Of a stretch of 64,000 nt of DNA, positions 54,956 through 63,420 are shown piece after piece. The DNA is from Bacillus piscicola. GTDB taxonomy: Bacteria; Bacillota; Bacilli; Bacillales; Marinococcaceae. The stretch's first letter is position 1. The number at the start of each line of letters is the position of its first letter. The notes beneath the pieces are model-generated. The model saw only the letters and a list, made by a program, of their open reading frames with translations. It made no database searches and had not been told where the DNA came from. The translations under genes and the position numbers were made by a program. The stretch is taken from positions 806,001 to 870,000 of the forward strand of contig NZ_JAJJJF010000001.1 in assembly GCF_022458745.1 (NCBI RefSeq), given 5' to 3'.

Positions 54956-57520
54956 TCAATCTAAGAGCGTGTGAACATAGTCCAAAGCTTCTTCTCTATT
55001 TGTCACATCCCCATTTAGCACAGCTTGTTCTATCTGAAACATATAGGTTTTGAAAGACGGACCGGGAGTAAGGCCGGCCGATTTTAAGTCATCTCCGGTT
55101 ATCCACTTGGATATTTCCGTTCTTTTGATTCGATATGTTCTTATCGTGGCGGAATGTTTTTGTTCGGTTTCGTCACCAGTTTTAAGCATACATTCCGCGA
55201 ATACCAACACGTCGTCCTCCGTTTTAGCAGCTATTTCGTGCAAAGCCCCGGGGGAGGTGAAGATGTCACTTGGATAATGCTCAAGAAGTGTAGTGAGTTC
55301 ATGTGCGAACTTGCGTTGATGCTTCGTCTCGGCAACTGTTTCACTATACCGCAGTCTGTCAAGGTCTATCGTATAAAGGGTGAGGACGGTGATAAACCAA
55401 AAGTCGTTACCAGATCTGTCCCAATCCTTCATATCCTCATGGATAAGCAAGGCATTTAGCGTGGCAGCCGTTCGTTCATTCCAAACAGCCCCTGGCAAAA
55501 AAGCGTCAAGGACATTTAAATGATCCATCCGTGCGATACTGCCAGCAGGATCGGTTGCTGCGAACAGATAGCGAAGTTCCGTGGAAATTCTTGACTTTGT
55601 CAGCGCACTTATGGACGAAATGGACTCCCGCAAAAAAGACTCTGTTTCTTTATCCATTTTAAAAGAAAAGCGTTTTTCGAAACGAATTCCTCGCAAAATC
55701 CTCGTTGGATCTTCCACGAAACTGAGGTTATGGAGAACCCGAAGCTGTTTTTTCTCGATATCAGCTGCGCCATTAAAATAATCAATCAAATCACCAAATG
55801 TCGCAGGCTGGAGAGATGCAGCTATTGCGTTCATTGTAAAATCACGCCGGTACAAATCTTCTCTAATGTTTGAGTTAGTTACAGTTGGCAGGGCTGCCGG
55901 TCTTTTATAAAACTCCGTTCGCGACGTAGTGAAATCAAGTTTACTCTGATCGGTTGTTTCTACCGAAGCTGTCTGGAAAGTCTCGTGACGCTTTACAGTC
56001 CCACCATATTTATCCGCGAATGTCTCGGCAAATTTGATCGCATCCCCCTCAATTACAATATCAATGTCCTCATTAGGAATCCCAAGCAACAAATCTCGTA
56101 CGATACCACCGATGATATACGATTTAAAATGTAGCTGGTCTGCAAGCTCCCCCACCTTCGTTAATAAATCAAAGACGGGCCGCGACAGTAGGGACTGCAT
56201 GTCCGCCTTTATATTATTTTTATCTCTTTTTATCGTTTGCGAGTGCATATGTTCAATCACATTTGTTCTGGAGACGATTCCAATCAGTTCATCTTCAAAG
56301 AGAACAGGAAGGCGGCCGATGTTATGTTGGATCATTAACTGTTGAATACGCTCAAATGACGTTGCTTTAGAAATAGTAACCGGATCCGTACTCATATACG
56401 CTTTTACAGGGGAGTGGCCGTATCCGTGCTGTGCAGCTTTATCGATATCACGTCTGGAGATAATCCCTGTTAATTTCCCATTTTCATCTACAACAGGAAA
56501 GCCATTATGGCCGTAATAAAGCATTTGCTGCTTGGCTTTATCAATCGACGCTTCCTCCGTAATGGTCTTAACAGGGGCAGACATGAGGTCTTCTGCGCAA
56601 ACCGAAACTGTTATCATTCCCGGAAGCAGTTCTTTGACGGTTCCTGTAATCTCTTTTATATTTCCATGCTTGATAGACGCTGACGCTGCTTTAGGATGGC
56701 CACCGCCATGGAATCTTTTCATAAGCGGAAGCAGATTGATGCGGTCCGTAGCCGAGCGGCCAATAACAAATACTTTGTTTTGCATATTTGTTACTGTAAT
56801 GACGGCATCTGCCCCTGTCGTCTCTAAGACTCGTGCCGTAATACTATTGACATTATTAACAAATCGACTCGCTTCAAGGCTGCTCACAATCATGGTTACC
56901 CCATGTTCGACGAGTTTATCAGCCTTGTTTAGATAGCTTTGAAATGCCTCCTGTTGGTCAACTGTGAACGATTCCTCGGAAAATTGCCTAACAATGTCAA
57001 GCTGCATTCCTTTCTCCATTAGAAATAAGGCGGCCTTTAAATCTCTTATCGTTGTATGAGGGTAAGTAAAGGAACCGGTATCCGTGTAAAGACCGAGAGC
57101 AAATAAGGTCGCTTCATAAGGAGCAACAGGGATATTTCGCTTGATGATTTCTTCAATTAAAATGGTAACGGCTGCTCCTGTATGATGAATATGGTATGTA
57201 AAATGGTCCTCTTTGTCTGACTCTGCTAACGGATGATGGTCATAAACTGTTACTTCCATGCTGTCTTTCCATTTGGAGGCCCCCTCCGTCCTTTTAACGG
57301 AGGCAACATCCGTTAAGATAAGGTGATCTGTCTCCTCCCAATCAACTTGTTTAAAAGATGAGAAGGCAAAGCTGTCTCTATAGATAGCTAAGTATTTCTT
57401 AACTTGTTCTGATTGCAATTTCGGAAGTAACATCTTCGCTGCAGGATACAGCTTTGATGCGGCTACGAGCGAAGCGAGCGCATCAAAATCCATATGATCG
57501 TGTGTTAATATGATTTTCAT
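54956..57520 (-). CDS. DHH phosphoesterase-CBS-CBS-tRNA nucleotidyltransferase fusion
   Basis: The 854-residue protein joins three modules: a DHH/DHHA1 phosphoesterase (1-300; HDHMDFDA at 7-14, DHH at 94-96, GGGHPKAAS at 272-280), a CBS pair (about 313-425) and a class II polymerase-beta-type tRNA nucleotidyltransferase (from about 450; GGIVRDLL at 471, DID at 485-487, RRDFTMNAIA). The architecture matches the long A-adding tRNA nucleotidyltransferases, e.g. of Aquifex, which work with a separate CC-adding enzyme. Whether it adds A only or CCA cannot be decided here. Minus strand, with a small gene upstream. Confidence 0.9.
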   Translation of the reverse strand: MKIILTHDHMDFDALASLVAASKLYPAAKMLLPKLQSEQVKKYLAIYRDSFAFSSFKQVDWEETDHLILTDVASVKRTEGASKWKDSMEVTVYDHHPLAESDKEDHFTYHIHHTGAAVTILIEEIIKRNIPVAPYEATLFALGLYTDTGSFTYPHTTIRDLKAALFLMEKGMQLDIVRQFSEESFTVDQQEAFQSYLNKADKLVEHGVTMIVSSLEASRFVNNVNSITARVLETTGADAVITVTNMQNKVFVIGRSATDRINLLPLMKRFHGGGHPKAASASIKHGNIKEITGTVKELLPGMITVSVCAEDLMSAPVKTITEEASIDKAKQQMLYYGHNGFPVVDENGKLTGIISRRDIDKAAQHGYGHSPVKAYMSTDPVTISKATSFERIQQLMIQHNIGRLPVLFEDELIGIVSRTNVIEHMHSQTIKRDKNNIKADMQSLLSRPVFDLLTKVGELADQLHFKSYIIGGIVRDLLLGIPNEDIDIVIEGDAIKFAETFADKYGGTVKRHETFQTASVETTDQSKLDFTTSRTEFYKRPAALPTVTNSNIREDLYRRDFTMNAIAASLQPATFGDLIDYFNGAADIEKKQLRVLHNLSFVEDPTRILRGIRFEKRFSFKMDKETESFLRESISSISALTKSRISTELRYLFAATDPAGSIARMDHLNVLDAFLPGAVWNERTAATLNALLIHEDMKDWDRSGNDFWFITVLTLYTIDLDRLRYSETVAETKHQRKFAHELTTLLEHYPSDIFTSPGALHEIAAKTEDDVLVFAECMLKTGDETEQKHSATIRTYRIKRTEISKWITGDDLKSAGLTPGPSFKTYMFQIEQAVLNGDVTNREEALDYVHTLLD

Positions 57521-57543
57521 TAGAACCCCTCCGGCTTTAGTGT

Positions 57544-57822
57544 TTACCCGTTTTTAATTTTCATGATATAGTGGTGAAATTCTTTTAAAGCAATTGTTAA
57601 TATCATTTCTGTTGTGTTTTCTTTGGCATCTAAACCGACCTCGTCAAAATACTTCATAATATCTTCTATTTGGTCTTTTTGCTCTTTGTAAAGCCGCAGG
57701 TGGGTAAAATAAGTCTCATTTCCCAAATGGCGGGCTCGTTCATTCAAGCAGCTGACAAGAACGTCATATTCTTCGATTTTTTTATACAATTCATTTTGCA
57801 ATCTTTCTCGATGTGTAGTCAT
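57544..57822 (-). CDS. Small helical protein of unknown function
   Basis: I do not recognise the family. The 92-residue, mostly helical and charged protein (THRERLQNELYKKIEEYDVLV, then EQKDQIEDIMKYFDEVG) has no membrane segment. ATG 57822 is chosen because GAGGTGG lies just upstream; a first ATG at 57840 has none. It is 23 bases upstream of the DHH-CBS-nucleotidyltransferase gene on the same strand, so a linked role is possible. Confidence 0.7.
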   Translation of the reverse strand: MTTHRERLQNELYKKIEEYDVLVSCLNERARHLGNETYFTHLRLYKEQKDQIEDIMKYFDEVGLDAKENTTEMILTIALKEFHHYIMKIKNG

Positions 57823-57969
57823 CGCCACCACCTCGTGCATAATATAATGGTAAGAAATAAATGAAATAAACAGCCTATGTCGAATGATTTTAACAAGGAT
57901 TTCCTAAAAGACAAAGGATTTTATTATTTTTAAGGCGAAGTACATTTTAATTTTAAGGGGCGAGTGCTG

Positions 57970-58179
57970 ATGATCGCCAGGTTGATTGTTTGGACTGTCG
58001 GTTTTGGTTTGGCAGCGGGTGGGGGAGTAAGCTTACTTGCTTATTTGAACTATATACCAGCAGGCTTTTCAATACCGCAGTACGGAGCCTTTATACTAGA
58101 GCGTTTGGAGTTGTATGTTTTGGCAATTGGACTACTGCTTATTACCGGAAGTATATATTGGCCGGAAAAATATAGATAA
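57970..58179 (+). CDS. Two-TM small membrane protein, unknown
   Basis: The 69-residue protein has two hydrophobic helices (residues 3-26 and 45-62) separated by a short loop with NYIPAGFSIPQYG, ending WPEKYR. Family not recognised. ATG 57970 follows AAGGGG at 9 bases; GTG 57964 is too close. Possibly co-transcribed with yjbA 80 bases downstream. Confidence 0.7.
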   Translation: MIARLIVWTVGFGLAAGGGVSLLAYLNYIPAGFSIPQYGAFILERLELYVLAIGLLLITGSIYWPEKYR

Positions 58180-58259
58180 AAATGAAGGGAGAGGAAGAAT
58201 AAAACATTTTCTCTCTGACTATACTGTGGATACTACTGGATATCAAGGAGGGTGAGGAC

Positions 58260-59006
58260 ATGGCCCGGATCCGTGATGTATGGATTAACTGGTTCGAGGG
58301 TGAAGAAAACGGGTACAACGTATGTCCTTTTCATGAATGGACGTCAGATGACAGAATTGAAGTGTTGGACCAAGCGGAGATTATACAAGTAACCGAGCGT
58401 TTGTTTGATTATGTGGCAAACCGGATTGAAGATCTCCCAGATGAATTACTGGACCAAGTGTACCAAAAGAGCACATTGCGAAAGAACATGACGAGAGTGA
58501 CGCTTGATTACTGTTTCATTATGTATGATGGAAACAGGGTGTTGGCTGTTGATACGCTAGGCTACAAAACTCCCATGAGAAAAAGCCGCCTCACGACGAA
58601 ACAAGAACGACTGACAAAAGAAATTATGGATGAGGCGAATGAAAAAAGCCTGGATTTAAGTTTTGCACCGCCACCTAAAGAATATCACATTCTCTCTCCG
58701 CATCCTAAGTATATGTTAGGATTAACGAGAAAAGAACGCCAGCTGAAACAATTGTTGTTTATGGCACTTGATCAATTGTACACATCCGCACATACAGCAG
58801 AAATGCGTTATTGGTATACGGAATGGAATCCGGCTGGATATGAAGAAATTCAGCTGCATGAGAAAGAAGAAGTGTGGCAGCGGCTTTACGATGAAGTCAA
58901 ACATGGTTGGACAGCACTTCATTATGAATTGTGTCAGAAAATGATTAAAGGCCAGCCTTTCTTTGAAAAAATTTGGAATATGCATCATGAAGAAGAAGTA
59001 AAATAA
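58260..59006 (+). CDS. yjbA: YjbA/DUF3603 family protein
   Basis: The 248-residue cytoplasmic protein matches DUF3603 (B. subtilis YjbA): VWINWFEGEENGYNVCPFHEWTSDDRIEVLDQ near the start and YWYTEWNPAGYEEIQ. Function unknown. Location next to trpS is as in B. subtilis, which supports orthology. ATG with AAGGAGGGTGAGG SD. Confidence 0.9.
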   Translation: MARIRDVWINWFEGEENGYNVCPFHEWTSDDRIEVLDQAEIIQVTERLFDYVANRIEDLPDELLDQVYQKSTLRKNMTRVTLDYCFIMYDGNRVLAVDTLGYKTPMRKSRLTTKQERLTKEIMDEANEKSLDLSFAPPPKEYHILSPHPKYMLGLTRKERQLKQLLFMALDQLYTSAHTAEMRYWYTEWNPAGYEEIQLHEKEEVWQRLYDEVKHGWTALHYELCQKMIKGQPFFEKIWNMHHEEEVK

Positions 59007-59047
59007 AACATATTTCTATGATTCCTGCAGACGCTATTCCTGTGTGC

Positions 59048-59076
59048 TTTACAATATGAAGTTTGTTTCATATAAT
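59048..59076 (+). promoter_or_regulatory. Near-consensus sigma-A promoter for a small transcript
   Basis: TTTACA (59048-59053), exactly 17 bases, TATAAT (59071-59076). It lies after yjbA and about 34 bases before the GTG of a 38-codon frame that ends at a terminator. Confidence 0.8.
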
Positions 59077-59109
59077 AAAGGAAAGAAATGATGAGGCAGG
59101 TGTATACAG

Positions 59110-59226
59110 GTGCAGGATGGACTAGTTATAGTGTTTATGCAGATTTTAACAATTATTTTTGCAGTTGGTACGATTGGGATTAGTTTGCTGGTGGGTAAAA
59201 TCTGGCGAAAGCAAAAAGGTTACTAA
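59110..59226 (+). CDS. 38-residue single-TM small protein
   Basis: Frame GTG 59110 to TAA 59224-59226, too short for routine calling. It encodes a short polar start (MQDGL), one membrane helix (VIVFMQILTIIFAVGTIGIS then LLVG) and a basic tail KIWRKQKGY, a typical small membrane protein. AGGCAGG lies 9 bases upstream, a near-perfect promoter precedes it and a terminator follows 16 bases after the stop. Function unknown. Confidence 0.65.
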   Translation: MQDGLVIVFMQILTIIFAVGTIGISLLVGKIWRKQKGY

Positions 59227-59241
59227 GACATATTACAACCT

Positions 59242-59286
59242 AAAAAGCAGGAACACGCAATGCTTGCGTTGTTCCTGCTTTTTTTG
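59242..59286. terminator. Bidirectional terminator between small ORF and trpS
   Basis: AAAAAGCAGGAACA-CGCAA (59242-59260) pairs with TTGCG-TTGTTCCTGCTTTTT with a one-base bulge, then TTTT. It serves both the small transcript and minus-strand trpS. Confidence 0.9.
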
Positions 59287-59288
59287 GT

Positions 59289-60326
<1,038 letters not shown>

Positions 60327-60434
60327 CTATATGTATTCGAAAGCTGTAACAGTAAAAGAAACCAGTGCCCTGTTGCCATGCATGTTTCATATTAAACGCG
60401 CATAAGCTAGAACAAACGTATAAGGAGTACAAGC

Positions 60435-61547
60435 ATGCATATTCATATTTTAACAGCTGCTTTTGGCAATGGCCATGACCGGGCGGCTCTCTTGCTGGAG
60501 CAAGCAGCAGTAGCTCAACAGGATACAGCGGTTATAACCAGACCATTAGATGATCATTTTCCCCCTCTCTTTCGGATAAGTAAGAAAGTGTACAAGCGGC
60601 TATTGTCATCTTTTCCAAATGCATGGCGTGTTATAGCAAATCAAAACGGATCTGGACATAACCCTCATCTTCACACATTGACACGACTTTTAGAGCCATC
60701 GCTAAAAGAAGCTTTCCGTGCTGATATCGTCTTATCTGTTCATCCGCTGTTGACCTATTTAGCGGGCGAAGTGAAAAGAAAGCAACGATATAATAATCCA
60801 TTATACAGTATTTCTACAGATTATTGGACCTCGCCGCTCGCAAGCCATCCAACAGTTAACGGTTTGTTTGTTTCCAAGGTTGACAAGCTGTTAGAACGGG
60901 GGGCGCGTCCGTTTGTGTTTCCAGCGGGAATACCTGCTTCCATCGGAGATAACACCTATACCAAGAAAGAAATCTGTTTAAAAAATGGCTGGAATAGTAA
61001 GAAGCCACTTGTTCTCATCTGCGGGGGAGGAGAGGGAATTTTCCCGTACAAAGATGCGTTGGGAGCAGTAGAGCAGTTGTCTGTCTCTTGCACGGTAGTT
61101 ATCCTGAGTGGCAGAAGAATTTGGAGTCTCAACCATTTTTCCACCCAGCATGATTTATTTGTGCAGCCGTTTACCGATCAATTTCATGATTATTTAATGG
61201 CAGCTGATCTTATCATAAGTAAGGCTGGCGGAATGACAATGGCCGAAGCAGCTTTGACGCAAGTACCGGTCATTATTTATGCCCCGCTGCCTGGACAAGA
61301 AGAGAAGAATGCGCACTGTCTTCATAAGCATAAGGCAGCATACTGGGCAAAAACTCCAGAAGAGGTCAGACAGAAAGCGGAAAATCTACTGATCAGTCCG
61401 TTTACAGCCGCCCGTTACAAAAGAAGACTTCGTCACATCCAACAGAAAAAGAGCGCGGACACCATTGTTACGATGTCTAAATCTTTACCTTACGTACAAG
61501 ATAGAGAGGGGGATTTCTACTCGTGCACTATATTCGAAAAAGGATAA
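60435..61547 (+). CDS. MGDG-synthase-type glycosyltransferase
   Basis: GT28-like glycosyltransferase of 370 residues, similar to UgtP/MGDG synthases that glycosylate diacylglycerol. The N-terminal domain starts HILTAAFGNGHDRAALLLEQA (G-x-GH-motif), and the C-terminal nucleotide-sugar site reads ADLIISKAGGMTMAEAALTQVPVIIYAPLPGQEEKNA. Conserved GH of the acceptor domain is present. It overlaps the next gene (thioredoxin-like) by 25 bases. Confidence 0.9.
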   Translation: MHIHILTAAFGNGHDRAALLLEQAAVAQQDTAVITRPLDDHFPPLFRISKKVYKRLLSSFPNAWRVIANQNGSGHNPHLHTLTRLLEPSLKEAFRADIVLSVHPLLTYLAGEVKRKQRYNNPLYSISTDYWTSPLASHPTVNGLFVSKVDKLLERGARPFVFPAGIPASIGDNTYTKKEICLKNGWNSKKPLVLICGGGEGIFPYKDALGAVEQLSVSCTVVILSGRRIWSLNHFSTQHDLFVQPFTDQFHDYLMAADLIISKAGGMTMAEAALTQVPVIIYAPLPGQEEKNAHCLHKHKAAYWAKTPEEVRQKAENLLISPFTAARYKRRLRHIQQKKSADTIVTMSKSLPYVQDREGDFYSCTIFEKG

Positions 61548-62074
61548 CTTTCCTTGGCTTATGTGTTCTTATCTTGGTGACGGGCATGTATTATCAAGCC
61601 TCACAAACAGAACCATCATCCCGAAGCGTACCTGCTGCAGCGGAAATGTCAACGGAAGACCAAGCAACAACACTTGAACTACCCGGTTTGGATGGAGACA
61701 GATATTCCTTACAGTCTTTTTTGGATAAACCGCTTTTGCTGACATTTTTTACGACATGGTGCAGTGTGTGCCAGGAGGAGCTTCCTGAGCTTTCTGACAT
61801 GTATGAAGCAAACGAAGGAGCATGGAATGCGGTGGCCGTTAATGCTTCCACTCAAGAACATAATAAAGATGCGGTCAGGAAATTCGTGCAAGAAAGTGAA
61901 ATTGCGATGCCGGTATTAGTAGACATCGGTGGGGAAGGGCTTGACACCTTTCAAGTAAATGCCGTGCCTTTGTCCTTTCTTATCGATAAAGACGGGAGGA
62001 TCCGGAAAAAGTTTTACGGACCTGTGTCGGCGGAACAACTAAAAAAGGAGCTGGCAAAGATAGCCGGCTCCTAG
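61523..62074 (+). CDS. ResA/TlpA-like membrane-anchored thiol-disulfide oxidoreductase
   Basis: Extracytoplasmic thioredoxin-fold protein of 183 residues: N-terminal signal anchor (residues 7-24), then a redoxin domain with WCSVC (CxxC) in TFFTTWCSVCQEELPELSDMY and the cis-Pro loop FQVNAVPLSFLID. Expected to reduce or oxidise exported protein thiols, as ResA does in cytochrome c maturation. GTG with GAGGGGG SD. It is a normal CxxC relative of the TGA-containing redoxin at 39597. Confidence 0.9.
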   Translation: MHYIRKRITFLGLCVLILVTGMYYQASQTEPSSRSVPAAAEMSTEDQATTLELPGLDGDRYSLQSFLDKPLLLTFFTTWCSVCQEELPELSDMYEANEGAWNAVAVNASTQEHNKDAVRKFVQESEIAMPVLVDIGGEGLDTFQVNAVPLSFLIDKDGRIRKKFYGPVSAEQLKKELAKIAGS

Positions 62075-62079
62075 GAAGA

Positions 62080-63063
62080 TTAAGCATTGTAAATAAGAAA
62101 AGAAGAAATAAAATAGACAACCACTAAGAGGAGAGAGGGCCAGGAGTACAAACGAAAAGTTTGCCTCCGCCCTCGCAATACAGAAAATAAAACAATGGCA
62201 CCTAACAGACAGACAGCACTTGCGGTAATTTGATGAACGGAACTCGCGTTTGCAATAATCGGTCCGGAAATATAAGCGAGGTCACTCACGGCGAGCAGAA
62301 TCATATTAAACAGGTTACTCCCAAGTATGGAGCCAAGCGCCAAGTTATGGTTATGGAGCTGAAGGGCAACAAGCACGGCAATCGCTTCTGGAAGGGACGT
62401 GGAAGCCGCGATAAGAAAGCTTCCGACAAAGCTGGAACCAAGCCCCGTTTGTACAGCAATTTGATCGCCAGTGATCGTCAACACAGAACCCGCCCCTAAT
62501 GTGACAAGTGCTGCGACAATAAAGCCTATTGTTGCGTGGCGAAGTGAGATCGCATAGGCAGGACTTGTTTCATCCGCCTCTGTTTCTTGGGACAAACTGT
62601 CACCGCTTTTTTTGTTAATCAATACCATACCTATGACATAAACAAATAGTAGAAGAAGACTGTCCACACCGATGCCCATAACGGAAAGATTCGTTTTAAT
62701 AACGAGAGAAAATAAGACCATCACGGATAAAAAGATCCCCAAGGATGCTGTATACACATGAGAAAAGGTGGTTTGTGAAAATAATTTTTCTTTTCGGTAC
62801 GCAAGATCAAATGAAGCGATAATAAGTAAATTAAACATATTACTGCCGAGCACATTCCCAACGGCGATATCTGGATTATCAAGGAAGACCGCCGTAAGAC
62901 TCGTCGTCACTTCTGGAAGCGACGTAGCACCTGCGAGCAATACCGTACCGACCATCATACCTCCCCAATTCGTTTTTTCACTGATGACATCCGCAAAAGT
63001 AGACAGTTTTACAGCTGCCAGAACCGTGATCACCGCTGCAATCGTAAATAAAACAAAGACCAT
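62080..63063 (-). CDS. Calcium/sodium-type cation antiporter (CaxA/YrbG-like), Mn-riboswitch controlled
   Basis: The 327-residue protein has two homologous Na_Ca_ex domains: GATSLPEVTTSLTAVF with NVLGSNMFNLLI in the first and AASTSLPEAIAVLVAL with GSILGSNLFNMIL in the second, about 10 spans. ATG 63063 follows GAGGGGAGAAC; the frame runs 16 codons further. Preceded by a yybP-ykoY riboswitch, so expression likely rises with Mn2+, and Mn2+ export is the probable role (inference). Confidence 0.92.
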   Translation of the reverse strand: MVFVLFTIAAVITVLAAVKLSTFADVISEKTNWGGMMVGTVLLAGATSLPEVTTSLTAVFLDNPDIAVGNVLGSNMFNLLIIASFDLAYRKEKLFSQTTFSHVYTASLGIFLSVMVLFSLVIKTNLSVMGIGVDSLLLLFVYVIGMVLINKKSGDSLSQETEADETSPAYAISLRHATIGFIVAALVTLGAGSVLTITGDQIAVQTGLGSSFVGSFLIAASTSLPEAIAVLVALQLHNHNLALGSILGSNLFNMILLAVSDLAYISGPIIANASSVHQITASAVCLLGAIVLFSVLRGRRQTFRLYSWPSLLLVVVYFISSFLIYNA

Positions 63064-63121
63064 ATTGTGTTCTCCCCTCTTTTTTCTGTGGCTAAGCCTT
63101 TTACATATCACGACTACACAA

Positions 63122-63180
63122 AAAAGACCTTTTTATGAGAATGCTGCTGAAAAAATAGCAGTGCTCTCATAAAAAGGTCT
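63122..63180 (-). terminator. Riboswitch expression-platform terminator
   Basis: A 17-bp near-perfect stem (AAGACCTTTTTATGAGA arm with its complement ending at 63122) plus an inner GCTGCT/AGCAGT-type pairing, followed by a U run on the minus strand. Its 5' arm includes the aptamer's closing GACC, so ligand binding would prevent the terminator. Confidence 0.88.
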
Positions 63181-63270
63181 TGCGTGCTTTGGATAACAAA
63201 GCTAAACGAACCGAGTGCCGAGGCACTGTCATGACGACTCGTTTATCCTATTGGACGCTACTCCCCTTTT
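63176..63270 (-). ncRNA. yybP-ykoY manganese riboswitch aptamer
   Basis: Minus strand: AAAGGGGAGTAGCGTCC (about 63270-63254), then GTCGTCATGACAGTGCC, a GGCACT arm and the closing GCAAGACC (63183-63176). These are the conserved pieces of the yybP-ykoY (RF00080) Mn2+-sensing aptamer. It lies directly upstream of the cation antiporter gene. Confidence 0.93.
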
Positions 63271-63282
63271 TAGTACAATAGA

Positions 63283-63311
63283 AATGTACCATTTGTCTGG
63301 CAGTCTGTCAA
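63283..63311 (-). promoter_or_regulatory. Promoter of the riboswitch-antiporter transcript
   Basis: Minus strand TTGACA (63311-63306), 17-base spacer, TACATT (63288-63283), placing the start just before the aptamer. Confidence 0.7.
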
Positions 63312-63420
63312 TTAAAAATGATAGAACAAGCGAAAAGAATAGGTTGCAGTTGTTTATTTCGGTAGATGAAGTGGGAATAAATATAAAGAAACTATCCCAA
63401 AATAATGGAGGAAAAGTCTA

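Noticed and set aside
62230-62499. Plus-strand frame opposite the cation antiporter gene
   Set aside because: Basic, repetitive composition typical of the antisense of membrane-helix codons; the antiporter gene is clearly real.
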